NCBI RefSeq assembly: GCF_014898055.3
Contig: NW_023601212.1
Location: 38,366,329 to 38,430,328 of the forward strand
Source of the DNA: Talpa occidentalis
Taxonomy: Eukaryota; Chordata; Mammalia; Eulipotyphla; Talpidae
Direction of reading: 5' to 3'
Length of the DNA: 64,000 nt
A program made the position numbers and the translations under genes. A model generated the notes under the pieces. It was not told the origin of the DNA. It made no database searches and saw only the letters and a list, made by a program, of their open reading frames with translations. Shown here in pieces: positions 1 through 11,880 of the stretch (the stretch's first letter is position 1; each line of letters opens with the position of its first letter).

Positions 1-18
1 TTGTAAAGGGCTCAGTTA

Positions 19-751
<733 letters not shown>

Positions 752-1146
752 TGTAGGGGCAGGACAGGCCACAGTGCAGGTTTCCTATGACCCAAGCAGA
801 CGGGGTAAAGGAGGAAACAGTCCTGGAGCCCTCAGTGGCTTTTGCAGGCTTTTATTGGGATTTACCAGGTACACAGCAGGCAAGGCCTGACAGCCTCCCA
901 GCCCCCCAGCAAGTCTTCATTCTTTCTGGGCTCTCCGGCGTTCTCTGGTGTTCTCTCTGCTTCTGCTGGTGTCCCCGTGACGCCACCCTTAAAAGCCCAG
1001 TCTTAGCCTAGGTGAATCCCATCTACCTATGCCCACACCCTATTTCAGGTGCCTGCCCTCAGACATGCATTCAGGACCACAGGGTTCCATTGTCTAACCT
1101 AATGGAGGGAGACAGAAAAGCCTTATACCTTTTACGTTACCCTACA
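752..1146 (-). mobile_element. Solo LTR, family B (endogenous retrovirus), with exact TSD
   Basis: The 395-bp element begins TGTAGGGGCAGGAC and ends TTACCCTACA, so it has the TG...CA ends of a retroviral LTR. It is flanked by an exact 5-bp duplication, ACAAG, at 747-751 and 1147-1151. It is the reverse orientation of the LTR at 18547-19004, sharing the segment with CAGCCCCCCAGC, the GTGACGCCACCCTTAAAAGCCC block and the poly(A)-signal region. No internal retroviral sequence is attached, so it is a solo LTR. Confidence 0.85.
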
Positions 1147-1151
1147 ACAAG

Positions 1152-1415
1152 CAGCAGGAGACAGCAACTTGGGCCCCACTGCAAATCTCTATATACTCTC
1201 TCCTCTGGGTGTCCTCTCATAACCATTCTCTGCTGCCACAGTTCACCTATCTGCGTGACACCACCCTTATAGCTCAGCCTCCAGGCTCAGGTGTGCTCAC
1301 TTATGCATGCCCACACAATACTCCAGGTGTCCCCCATCAGGCATGCATGCCCTGAGCCCACGCTCCCAAACACCTTCTGCATTCAAGGCCGCAGCAGCAT
1401 AAAAGCCTGACCTAT
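1152..1415 (-). mobile_element. Older diverged LTR fragment related to family B
   Basis: The sequence repeats elements of the neighbouring LTR in the same order (GTGACACCACCCTTATAGC, then GCATGCCCACAC, then a TCAGGCATGCATGCCCTGA block, then GCATAAAAGCCTGACC) but is more diverged. It looks like an older copy next to which the younger LTR at 752-1146 landed. Confidence 0.5.
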
Positions 1416-1785
1416 CTTCATTTACCTGATAGCATGGATCCTGAAGAAATTCACTGGGACTCCTTCCCTAAGCAGAGGTATTTGTTTGTTGCCTTAAGAA
1501 GCCTGGGGACTTTACGAGGTGACAAGTTTACCTGGTAGAAGTAAGCTTGTCATTTTGAAGAAAGGTCAACTTTCCACTTGCCTAAGAATCCAGCAGTAAT
1601 CCAGCCACTATCCTTGCCTCCTCGACTTTCCTTTCATGAAGACAAAAAGGATCCAAAGAAAGATGACCTCAGAGAAAACAGAATGGTATGAACTTTGAAA
1701 CTGATCCAATTCTGACAATCACAAGCCTGTAAGCTGTTCCATACTTGGCATATAATACGCCAAAAGTACTATTTCTGTACTATTT

Positions 1786-2057
1786 CTTTTTCTTTTTTTT
1801 TAAAGGTTTATTTATTTATACATACAAGAGCTGAGGTACAGGCCAGATATGCAGTAGGTGAGAGGATTCACCAGATACAGAGTGGGGAGCAGAACAGGCA
1901 GATGTACTGAAATACACTGCTGAGGGGAGAAGCAGGCGAAACAGGAGAGGTCTGCTGCGCCATGTGAGTCACCTCCCTGGCCTGGTTGGGGATGGAACTT
2001 GTGCTGCAGTAGCTGTGGATAGCTTCATAGTAACCCCTTGAGCCACCAGGAAGGCCC
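1786..2057 (-). mobile_element. tRNA-derived SINE, TTAAG subfamily
   Basis: Full-length SINE in reverse. The T-rich tail is on the left, and the tRNA-like head ends at GGGGCCTTCCTGGTGG read on the minus strand. It carries the AGGGGTTA variant of box A and the body ACCTCTCCTG...CAGCAGTGTATTTCAG shared by all SINEs in this window. Confidence 0.85.
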
Positions 2058-2548
2058 CAAAACAAAGCACCTTGAATGGCCTAGAGCAAGAAAATTGTTT
2101 CTGGATCTTTTTTTTTTTTTTAAGCTGTAAGGTTTTCATTCATAAATCATTCTACTACTGAAAAAAAGCACTGGAATGTAACCGCACCTCAGTATACTGT
2201 TCCAGTAAAAATTAATGTATTTTATCAGATAAAACAGATTTCAAACTCAAAAAGATAAAAAGAGACCACAATGGTCACTACATTATGATCAAGGGGACAA
2301 TATTCAAGAACAAATAACACTCATTAACATATATTCACCAAACAAAGGAGCACCAAAATATATCAGACAACTATTGTCATGTCTGAAAACAGACATCAGA
2401 GAAAACACATACGTAGTGGGAGACTTCAACACACCACTATCAACAATGGATAGATCAACGAGACAAAAAATAAGTAAAGACACTAAAGCTCTAAATAAGG
2501 ACCTAGAGTGCTTGGGCTTAACAGACATCTATAGAACACTAAACCCAT

Positions 2549-2642
2549 TTGGGGGGTGGGGGGTGGGAGGGAGGGATTGGGGTCAAAATGGGGGGTTGCA
2601 ATTGTATGGGGAATATAAAAATAAAATTTATTATTAAAAAAA
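2549..2642 (+). mobile_element. L1 3'-end scrap inserted in the larger L1
   Basis: About 94 bp match the 3' end of the host L1 itself (6932-7024): the G-rich tract, GGGATTGGGGTCAAAATG, TTGCAATTGTATGGGGAATA, then AATAAAATTTATTATT and an A-run. The sequence interrupts the ORF2 endonuclease coding sequence, which resumes at CGGAGTACACATTTTTC. It is best explained as a very short 5'-truncated L1 insertion. Confidence 0.8.
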
Positions 2643-3479
2643 AAACGGAGTACACATTTTTCTCAAGCGCACATGGATCATTCTCCAGGATTGATCACAT
2701 ACTAGGGCACAAGACAAACATCAACAGATACACCAAGATTGAAATCATACCAACCATCTTTTCTGACCATGAAGGCATCAAACTAGAAATAAACCATAAA
2801 AAGAAGGCAAGGGACTCTTCTACCTCATGGAGATTGAAAACCACACTACGGGAAGACCACTGGACTAACGAGGAGATCAAAGAAGAAATCAAAAAATTCT
2901 TTGAATTGAATGACAAGGAGGACACCAATTTCCTAAATGTATGGGATGCAGCAAAAGCAGTAATAAGAGGAAAATATATAGCAATAGAGGCTCACATCAA
3001 GAAACAAGAAAGTACTCAAAGAAACAACCTAATCTCAAAGCTCAAAGATCTAGAAAAAGAACAACAAAAAACCCCAAAACCAGTAGAAGAAAAGAAATAA
3101 TAAAAACCAAAGCAGAAATAAATGAAATCGAAACTAAAAAAACAATCCAAAAGATCAATGAAACCAAGAGCTGGTTCTTCGAAAAAATCAATAAAATAGA
3201 CAAACCCCTAGCCAGGCTCACAGAGGAAAAAAGGGAGAAAGCACAAATAAACAGGATCATAAATGAAAGAGGAGAAATCACAACGGACACAGCAGAAATC
3301 AAAAGAATAATCAGTAACTACCATGAACAGTTATATGGAAACAAGTTCAACAATCTACAGGAGATAGACAAATTCCTACAACTCTACAATCACCCAAAGC
3401 TAGATAAAGAAGAAATAGAACACTTAAACAGACCAATTACAAGCAGCGAAATTGAAATGGTAATCAAAAACCTCCCCAA

Positions 3480-3780
3480 TGGGCCTCCTTGGTGGCGCAG
3501 CGGTTGAGCGCTGGGTTGTGAAGCTGCCCGCGGCCTCCGCGGCACTGGTTCAATCCCCGGCTGCTCCCCGGCCACCGGAGGAGGGTCCCACATGGCGCGC
3601 AGATCTCTCCTGCCGCCCGCTGCTCCCCTCAGCAGTGTACTTCGGTCTTTCTGCGTGCTCTGCTCCCCGCTCTGGCTCTGGTGAATTCTCTCACCCTCCC
3701 ACACTTCTGACTGTACCCAGTGCATGTATAAACAAAAAACAAACAGAAACAAACAAATAAATAAAAAACATGCCTCTAGG

Positions 3781-3817
<37 letters not shown>
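3480..3817 (+). mobile_element. tRNA-derived SINE, GCGCTGGG subfamily, nested in L1
   Basis: Full-length SINE with head GGGCCTCCTTGGTGGCGCAG, box-B-like GGTTCAATCC, the C/T-rich body and an uninterrupted A-run of more than 40 bases. The target-site duplication AAAAACCTCCCCAA lies at 3466-3479 and again after the tail at about 3818-3831. The long pure A tail suggests a recent insertion. Confidence 0.93.
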
Positions 3818-3825
<8 letters not shown>

Positions 3826-5112
3826 CCCCAAAACAAAAGCCCAGGACCTACCTGATGGATTTACAAATGAATTCTACCAAACATTCAGAGACGAATTAGT
3901 GCCTATCCTTCACAAACTCTTCCAAAAAATTGAGAAGGAAGGGACAATACCAAACACATTCTATGAAGCCAACATTACACTAATACCAAAACCGAATAAG
4001 GACAACACAAAAAAGGAAAACTATAGGCCAATCTCCATAATGAACACTGATGCAAAAATCCTCAATAAAATTTTAGCTATCAGAATCCAACAATGTATCC
4101 ATAAGATAATTCACCACGACCAAGTTGGATTCATTCCAGGGACACAAGGATGGTTCAACATCCGAAAATCAATCAACGTTATCCAACACATCAACAAAAA
4201 GAAATATAAAAACCATATGATAATATCAATAGATGCTGAGAAAGCTTTCGACAAAGTGCAACACCCATTCATGATAAAAGCCCTTGAAATTCTTGGGCTA
4301 CAAGGAACGTACCTCAACATCATAAAGGCCATATATGACAAGCCAACAGCCAGTATCATTCTCAATGGTGAAAAGCTGAAAGCAATTCCATTAAGATCTG
4401 GAACAAGACAAGGATGTCCACTCTCACCACTGCTTTTCAATATAATACTGGAAGTCCTAGCCAGAGCAATAAGACAAGAGAAAGACATCCAAGGAATCCA
4501 AATAGGAAAAGAAGAAGTCAAACTATCACTATTTGCAGATGATATGATAATATACATAGAGAACCCCAAAAACTCCACAGAAAAACTAATTCAACTCATC
4601 AATCAATTCAGTAAAGTGGCAGGATACAAAATCAACACACAAAAGTCAGTAGCCTTCCTATACACAAACAATAAATCTGAAGAAGAAGAAGAAATCAAAA
4701 AAAAATCCCTTTTATTATCGAAACAAAAAAAATCAAATATTTGGGAATAGATCTAACAAAAGAGGTAAAGGACCTATACAAAGAAAACTATAAAACACTG
4801 TTAAAAGAAATAGAAGAAGACACAAAGAAATGGAAAGACATCCCCTGCTCATGGATTGGAAGAATAAACATTATTAAAATGGCCATCCTACCAAAAGCAA
4901 TATACAGATTCAATGCTATTCCAATCAAAATTTCAATTTCATTCTTCAAAGAAATAGAACAATTATTGATGAAATTCATATGGAATCACCAAAAACCCCG
5001 AATAGCCAAAGCTCTCCTGAAAAAAAAAGAAGGGAATGGAGGCATCACACTCCCAGACTTCAAACTATTCAAACTATACTACACAGCCATAATCATCAAA
5101 ACTGCATGTTAT

Positions 5113-5577
5113 TGTGGCCTCCCCGGTGGTGCAGTGGTTGGGCACTGGGTTGCGAAGCTGCCCACAGCCTCTGCAGCGCCGGTTGGATCCCCACCTGCTC
5201 CCCAGCCACCGAAGGAGGGTCCCACAGGGTGCGCAGACCTCTCCTGCCCAACGCTGCTCCCCTCAGCAGTGTACTTCGGTCCTTCTGCCTGCTCTGCTCC
5301 CCGCTCTGGCTCTGGTGAATTCTCTCACCCTCCCGTGCTTCTGACTGTACCCAGTGCTGGAAGGAAGGAAGGAAGGAAGGAAGGAAGGAAGGAAGGAAGG
5401 AAGGAAGGAAGGAAGGAAGGAAGGAAGGAAGGAAGGAAGGAAGGAAGGAAGGAAGGAAGGAAGGAAGGAAGGAAGGAAGGAAGGAAGGAAGGAAGGAAGG
5501 GAAGGAAGGAAGGAAGGAAGGAAGGAAGGAAGGAAGGAAGGAGGAAGGAAGGAAAGAAAGAAAAAAGAAAGAAAGAA

Positions 5578-5673
<96 letters not shown>

Positions 5674-5675
5674 AA
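5113..5675 (+). mobile_element. tRNA-derived SINE with expanded GGAA/GAAA tail, nested in L1
   Basis: The SINE head begins near 5116 (GGCCTCCCCGGTGGTGCAG) and the body ends near 5355 (CTGTACCCAGTGCT). The usual A-rich tail is replaced by about 320 bp of purine repeats. The flanking L1 sequence is duplicated: AAAACTGCATGTTATTG before and AAAACTGCATGGTATTG after (5685-5701), which confirms insertion into the L1. Confidence 0.9.
5357..5675 (+). repeat. (GGAA)n then (GAAA)n microsatellite
   Basis: Roughly 190 bp of nearly pure GGAA repeats are followed by a short mixed region and then about 120 bp of GAAA repeats. The whole tract is polypurine on the plus strand. It occupies the position of the SINE tail and produces long spurious open frames on both strands. 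Confidence 0.97.
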
Positions 5676-7129
5676 ATTTTAAAGAAAACTGCATGGTATT
5701 GGAACAAGAACAGACACACGGACCAATGGAATAGAATGGAAAATCCAGAAATAAACCCACAGATTTATGGTCAACTAATGTTTGACAAAGGAGCAAAGAC
5801 TATGCATTGGAGCAAAGAAAGTTTGTTCAATAAATGGTGCTGGGAAAACTGGGTCGCTACATGCAAAAGAATGAAGATTGACCACTACCTCACACCATAC
5901 ACAAAAATCAACTCAAAATGCATTAAAGAACTAGACATAAGACATAGAAGGAAATATAGGCAAAACACTACATGATATGCACCTCAAAGACATCTTTACA
6001 GACACATCACCCAAAGCAGTGATAGTGAAGGCAAAGATAAACAGCTGGGACTACATCAAATTAAAGAGCTTCTGCACAGCAAAAGAGACAATAACAAAAA
6101 CAAAGAGAAACCCCACCGACTGGGAGAACATTTTTGCACACAACACTAATGATAAAGGACTGATCACAAAAATCTGCAAAGAGCTGATGAGACTCAACAA
6201 CAGCAAAGAAAATAATCCAGTCAAAAAATAGTCAGAAGAGCTAAAAAGAAACTTCTCTGAAGAGGAAATGCAAATGGCCAACAGGCATATGAAAAAATGT
6301 TCAACATCACTTGTAATCAGGGAAATGCAAATCAAAACTACCATGAGATACCGTCTTACACCAGTGAGAATGGCACATATTAAAAAAACTAGCAACAACA
6401 AATGTTGGTGAGGATGTGGAGAAGGAGGAACTCTCCTGCACTGTTGGTGGGAGTGCAAACTGGTCCAACCACTGTGAAGAGCTGTGTGGAGATTTCTGGG
6501 CCTACTAAACATAGAGCTTCCATATGATCCAGCAATTCCACTCCTAGGTATTTACACAAAGGACACAGAAACATCCATTCCAAAGAGCACCTGCACCCCT
6601 ATGTTTATAGCAGCACTATTTACAATAGCTAAGCTTTGGAAACAGCCCAAATGCCAAAAAATAGATGACTGGATCAAGAAGATGTCATACATATACACCA
6701 TGGAATATTACTCAGCAATCAAAAAAGATAAACACATGCAATTTGCAGCAACATGGATGGCGCTGGAAGGGATCATGCTCAGCGAAATAAGCCAGAAAGA
6801 AAAAGAAAAATACCGGATGATCTCACTCATAGCAGGAATCTAGAAAACTTAAATAAGGGACCAGGAAAATGAATAACTATAAGAAAGTGAAAATCAAAAT
6901 CAACAAACAACTATGAACCAGAGACACTCAATGGGGGGTAGGGGGCGGGGAGGGGAGGGATTGAGGTCAAAATAAGGGGGTTGCAATTGTATGGGGAATA
7001 TAAAAATAAAATTTATTTTTAAAAAATTAATGTACTTTAATTAATTTAATTGATTGAGAAGCAAAATTAATGCATGTCAGAACAATTAACAAATCCAAGC
7101 AATTCTGTTGCATCAATTAACACATTTAT

Positions 7130-7430
7130 TATAGGCTGGCAATGTTCCAAATTGCAGACCTTCTTCTGGCCTTTCAATTCTTTCAGTCTTCTGATGGCAG
7201 ACTTTGATGGCAGAAGTGGTATTGTAGGTCCAGGCACCACCAGCAACTGTTTTCATGCAGGAACCACAGTGCCAGATCCCCACGGCTTGCCTCTTCATTC
7301 TGGTTTTGCTACAAATGGAGCGAGTGTACTTGGCATCCTGGCTGATTTCAATTTTCTTCAACTTTTCAATTTTCTTCAACTGCTTCTGAGCTGCCTGGCT
7401 TTCTCTAACCATAGATTGTCTCCTTTCTCT
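7130..7430 (-). pseudogene. RPL37A: Processed pseudogene of ribosomal protein L37a
   Basis: The minus strand encodes [12 protein letters not shown] followed by [19 protein letters not shown] and AWTYNTTSA, the zinc-ribbon core of eukaryotic large-subunit protein eL37 (RPL37A, usually 92 aa). There are no introns. One zinc-ribbon cysteine pair is degraded (CSKT for CGKT), the C-terminal segment after NTTSA is out of frame, and the N-terminal third is not recognisable. It lies just right of the L1 tail. Not expected to make a functional protein. Confidence 0.88.
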
Positions 7431-7454
7431 CCATAAGGGGCCAATTTGCATCAT

Positions 7455-7729
7455 TACATAGACCTAATTCTGGGGGAGACGTGGAGGGGAGACTGGAACC
7501 CAGAGGCAAAGAGAGAAGGTGCCGGGATGTCCTCGTGCCTGAGGACCACATTAGGTTGCACGGGATTCCCCATGCAGGTGATGAAGGAGAATGTCACAGT
7601 GTAACTGGAAGTCCAGAGCTCGGGCCACCTGTCACCACCAAGTGCCAATAAAGTAGAGACAGGAACTGAATCTTTAAGGTGCTCTTTAATCAGACAGCAA
7701 GCAACTGGAAGATAGGGGAATAACACCCT
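7455..7729. other. Unassigned sequence, possibly LTR-derived
   Basis: No gene was recognised. On the minus strand the stretch carries promoter/poly(A)-like elements of the kind seen in LTRs, but no matching second copy was found in the window. Confidence 0.3.
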
Positions 7730-7745
7730 AAAGAAACCACCTTAA

Positions 7746-8028
7746 GGGCCTCCCTGGTGGCACAGGCAGTTGAAGGCAGTGCTGTGAAGCTGTCCGCAGC
7801 CTCTGCAGTGCTGATTCTATCCCAGCCGGTCCGGGAGATACCCATATGGCGTGGCAGACCTCTCCTGTTGGGCCCGCTGCTCTCCTCAGCAGTGAATTTC
7901 GGTCAGTCTGCCTGTTCTATTCCCTGCTCTATCTCTGGTGGATCCTCTCACCCTCCCACACATCTGGCTCAGGCTCTTGTATATATAAATGGATAAATCT
8001 TTAAAAAAAAAAAAAAAAGAAAGAAAGA
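7746..8028 (+). mobile_element. tRNA-derived SINE, full length
   Basis: Head GGGCCTCCCTGGTGGCACAG, SINE body, and tail ATAAATCTTTAAAA. The target-site duplication AAAGAAACCACCTTAA lies at 7730-7745 and 8029-8044. It inserted exactly at the 5' edge of the older SINE at 8045. Confidence 0.92.
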
Positions 8029-8044
8029 AAAGAAACCACCTTAA

Positions 8045-8208
8045 TGCCTCACTGGTGGCACAAGAGTTAAGTCTCAGCACTATCAAGCTATTGGCAGCCA
8101 CTGGTGCATGAGTTCAATCCCTAGCCAGAGAGCTGACTCACATGGCACAGCTGACCTCTCCTGTCTTGCCTGCTGCTCCCCTCAGCAGTGTATTTCGGTA
8201 GATCCACA
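8045..8208 (+). mobile_element. tRNA-derived SINE, 3'-truncated
   Basis: Head TGCCTCACTGGTGGCACAAG, TTAAG-type box A, body to CAGCAGTGTATTTCGGTAGATCC. The 3' third and tail are missing. Confidence 0.88.
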
Positions 8209-8439
8209 CATTTCATTTCCAGCTGTCTTTTTATAATGAGTTGAACAAAAACAGTTGTTCATCAGTAAGCTGGCCTTTACCACTGCCAGGAGCTTGTGAT
8301 GTCCAGACCCCAGAGCTCCTTATCGCTTATCTGAACACCTGGCTTCAAGCACATCCCAGTGTGCTGAGTCTGGTCTTCTGATGGCACCAGCTGTCCACAC
8401 TCCTCTGGTGTGTCCATGTGCTGAAAAATTAACTCAGAG

Positions 8440-9690
8440 TAGACAGACCATCAACAATGCATGTGGGAAGATTTCTTTCTAAACAGTGCATAGTGTCCTA
8501 CCACCCCTTCCTAGTCCCTATCAACAGGACCAGTCCATTTAGCTGGGACCTCCTCCAGTGCAGAGGTGGGAGGTGGCAGGGTAGGAGCACCTCCCCTGGC
8601 TGGTGGGGTGTTCAGGAGAGACCCTGGTGTGCCTGCAAAATGACCCAGCAACCATCTGGCTCTTTGTTTATAAACACACACATTAATGACAACAATGATA
8701 AATTTCCATGGAGGAATTTTCATGGGGAACTTAATTTTTGTAGCTCAGCCACTAAGCCTCTTTAATCTCTGGTTTTCTATACAGTGCAATTACAACAGTT
8801 GTAAATTTTCATTGTCCTCCCCTGCCCTCATTTTGATTTAATCTACATCAATTCATGGGCAGCAATTCCTTTCCTGTGAATACTTCATTTTCCCACAGCT
8901 GGCTCCCTGAAAGGGCTATTAGCTGGGGCAGCAGACAGATTCAGACATTCACATCTCCCAGACTCATTGAGACAGTCTCTGCCACCTTCGCTTCAGATCT
9001 TTGAGACCGTCGATTCCTGCCTTCAATTCTCTGACTCACCACTTCGAATAATAGATTGCTGTTGCCTGAACTCTGGCACCACCACCTGACCACTCAATTG
9101 CCTGACCACTGCTCCTGCCACCAGCTCTGCTTCCACATCACCTGTTGATACCACTGGCCTGTGGCTATATATTGAAAGAGCTGCATATTGGTGCCTGGTC
9201 CTCCGGAAGATATATTAATATATACCGGTGTCTGATCCTCCAGCACCACCTCAAAGAGCTGTCCAATATTGTTTAATTCTCATCACTACCTGCTGACCAG
9301 CACTGACTGGCACTGCTGGCCTCTAATGGTCAGATGCCTGGCTATCTCTTAGCAGCCCACGGCTTCTGATCCTCCAGCACAGCTGGTACCACCTCTTGTT
9401 TTTGTTGCCTCTGGCGCAGCCCACCCAGCCCATGGATAGGTGGGGCTGGCTGATGCAGCACCTCCCATGATTACTTCCCGCTGCCTCCAAGAACTGGACA
9501 ATGTAGACACCTTTGAGGTAGAATACACAGCCATTTGTGGCCTTAGGAATTCTTTCCTTTCTCCCAATTTCCTTATCGGTCTCACTCCTTGGTAAATAAA
9601 CCCTGCTGTTGCACTCTGAGTCTGAGTCATGTCTTGCATTGTAAGCACATGGATGAGGAACCACATTTCCCCAGGTTTTGCATAGTTTCA
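8440..9690 (+). mobile_element. Long solo LTR, family D (copy 1)
   Basis: Shares blocks with 12840-13880, 31949-34915 and 36085-37520: a GCTGACCAGCACTG repeat region, CATTTGTGGCCTTAGGAA, then AATAAACCCTGCTGTTGCA and TGAGTCTGAGTC, which look like the poly(A) signal and R/U5 region. The boundaries are estimates. Confidence 0.65.
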
Positions 9691-9699
9691 GTTTCAAGC

Positions 9700-10636
9700 C
9701 CCCTGGAGTTCCAGCTTCCCCTAGGAATGTATTCCTAGCTTTTCGGTATGAACTTTTCTGACCAGCACCCCACAGAAAAATGGATAATCTTCTACGACCC
9801 TTTTTTCCATTCCCCATAGGTATGTTACTGAAGTCTGAAATAATTCCCTCTTCCCTCTTTCCACTGCGGGCTGAAAGAAAATTTCTACTGCATGTGAGTG
9901 ATGTCTCCCCTCTAAGAAACTGCTAAGCTGGCAGTTGAAGAGGCTTAAAGTGAGAAAGAAAAAAAAAAAAAAAAACAGTTTTGCTGTGAAAATGCCATGT
10001 AGCCAGGTCACACACTAAGACCACCACCCCTCCCTTTGTCACAGTAGAAGGAACCACAGATAAACTGCACAGCCTAGGCTTCACATCTGCAGAAGCACTC
10101 TAGAAAGAAATCTTTATAAACCTTGGTTCTTGTGCTATTCCCACAAACCGAGTAAGATCTGACTTTACAGAATGAGGTCACTTTTGATATTATTATATAT
10201 AACATCCCCCCTTTTTCATTAACCAAGAACGTAACTGAATGTCTCCTTTATCTCTGCCATAGAATTTTGTATCTCCTTCTGTACATACAGATCTGTACAA
10301 ACTGTACCACTGAGACCAAACCATCTGAAGGGTGGGGCCAGCGCTCAGAGAAATCTGATGCTGCCTACTCAGTTTTAAGTCCTCAGTTTGCTCTGAATAA
10401 TCTCATTAATAACTTTTGCTTTGAATTGCTTCAAAGCAGTGATTATTTCAATCACCCCTGCCTGTGAAAACATTTTGTACAGCTTTCTAGAGCACCTTTC
10501 TAGTTGCTAATGGGATGCTGCCTGATTCATAAATCATTTAATGAGTCCTTTAATATATGATTCATGAATTAATGAGTTAAATTTAAAATTAACTCAGCTG
10601 GATTTTTGTTACTTAACAGCACTGTTGAGTTTATTT
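9700..10636. other. Unassigned flank
   Basis: No gene or clear repeat family was recognised. An A-run at about 9958-9976 may be a retroelement tail. Short open frames on both strands show no protein family. Confidence 0.3.
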
Positions 10637-10654
10637 AAATCTTTCCATTTTAAT

Positions 10655-10940
10655 CGGATGGTTCACTTATAGCAGGAATATAGGGGAAACAAATAAGACA
10701 GTGTAAAAAAAATAACAGTACAAAACACAACAAAGCAAAAATAGACAACTATAAATCAGAGACATCCTGCAGGGGAGGAGGAGGGAGAGGGATCAGAGGG
10801 AGGGAGGGAGAAGCACAGGAGACTTAGGTGATGGTGCACAGGTGCATTGGTGAAGGAAACTCTATGGGGACTCAATCTGAGGGGGTGGGGGGAAGCAAAT
10901 ATTGTTTAAAAATTAACAATGATGTAAAAAAGAGAAAAAG
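10655..10940 (+). mobile_element. L1 3' end, 5'-truncated insertion with 18-bp TSD
   Basis: Starts CGGATGGTTCACTTATAGCA, equivalent to the extreme ORF2 C-terminus and stop of the L1 at 6815-6845, then runs through a different 3' UTR (GGAGAGGGATCAGAGGGAGG; GGGGACTCAATCTGAGGG). The target-site duplication AAATCTTTCCATTTTAAT is exact at 10637-10654 and 10941-10958. Confidence 0.93.
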
Positions 10941-10958
10941 AAATCTTTCCATTTTAAT

Positions 10959-11590
10959 GTGGTAAATAGTAAAGGGTGTTTAGATTTTCTTTATGCATAT
11001 ACATGTATAGGTCCTTTATATATTATAATTTGTTGGCTTTAGTTCTACGTGCTTATCCTTTCATTATTTTTCCTAATGCATTCAACAAATATTCGAGTCA
11101 TGCCTTCAGAGAACTTTTATTTCAACTGGGGAGGGGACAGATGGTTAAAAAAAAAAAAACATGCTGTATGTCAATGGCACATCAGAATACTTTTAGTACT
11201 TTTCACCTAATTGTTAAATCCTAATACTATACTTTAATTTTGCCTGTTTTTGAGTTTTATAGAATTTAAAACTTACAGAATTTTTTGATTTAATTTCTTT
11301 TATATAGCACTATGAGACTCATGCACATTATTGTATATACCTAACTTTATTTGAGGTTATTAATGTATGGTATTCTTATGTATGAATACACCACAGTTTA
11401 CCCATTTTAATGATGGTAGACTTTAAATTTTTCTAGCTTAGGACTATTTCAAATAATGCTTGTTGAATATTCTTACACAAATATCATGATGTCCATGTGC
11501 AAACCTTACCGTTGTATACATGTCAAAATGTGGAATTATAAGGTCATTGGCCATTCATATCTTCTAGCGTAATCTGCTTCTCAAATGGAT
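10959..11590. other. AT-rich unassigned DNA, probably old LINE remnant
   Basis: No gene. The base composition and phrases such as TGTGGAATTATAAGGTCATT suggest an old LINE-type fragment, but I cannot name it. Confidence 0.3.
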
Positions 11591-11611
11591 TGCACTCATT
11601 TTCTATGCTGC

Positions 11612-11671
11612 ATAACAAATATGGTAAAACTTAGTGGTTTACAACAAATATGGTAAAACTTAGTGGTTTAC
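11612..11671 (+). repeat. 30-bp tandem duplication
   Basis: The unit AACAAATATGGTAAAACTTA plus GTGGTTTACA occurs twice back to back with no mismatch. It lies inside an old interspersed repeat of unknown family that runs to about 11880. Confidence 0.9.
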
Positions 11672-11880
11672 ATTTTCTTGGTTTCGATTGTTTAGCTGGC
11701 TTCCCTGGTTTAGGGTTTCTCAAGGCTGCCATTTGGGTGTCATCCAGGGGTGGGTACTCATCAGAGACTCGACTTGGGGAGGGTCTGCTTCTAAAATTCA
11801 TCAGGTTGTTGGCAGAATTTCCTTTGGCTGTGCTATTCATTAGAGTTTGCTTTTACTTCTTCAACACCAGCAACAGATTC

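Larger units (their letters stand above)
2225..7021 (+). mobile_element. LINE-1, 5'-truncated, interrupted by two SINEs and a second L1 scrap
   Basis: The insertion is bounded by an 18-bp target-site duplication with one mismatch (AAAAATTAATGTATTTTA at 2207-2224; AAAAATTAATGTACTTTA at 7022-7039). It starts inside the ORF2 endonuclease domain (GDFNTPLSTMDRSTRQK, later SRIDHILG and SDHEGIKLE). It continues through reverse transcriptase, with the FADD catalytic motif encoded at 4532-4543, and the C-terminal region (WCWENW near 5840-5860, MEYYSAIK near 6700) to a stop at 6841. The G-rich 3' UTR with GGGATTGAGGTCAAAAT and the A-rich tail follow. The reading frame is broken by a shift near 4700-4740, several later stops and three insertions, so it cannot encode a working protein. 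ORF1 and the 5' UTR are absent. Confidence 0.95.

Noticed and set aside
3480..3560. Possible tRNA gene from the box A/box B-like head
   Set aside because: The same sequence recurs about 19 times with a common body and A tail and TSDs, so it is a tRNA-derived SINE and not a functional tRNA gene.
5344..5680. CRISPR-like or satellite array
   Set aside because: The repeat unit is 4 bp with no spacers. It is a microsatellite in a mammalian SINE tail.
5096..5796. Long open frames on both strands rich in KEGR or FLPS repeats
   Set aside because: They are translations of the GGAA/GAAA microsatellite in the SINE tail, not genes.
2225..7021. Active LINE-1
   Set aside because: ORF1 and the 5' part of ORF2 are missing, and the remaining frame has a shift, stops and three insertions.
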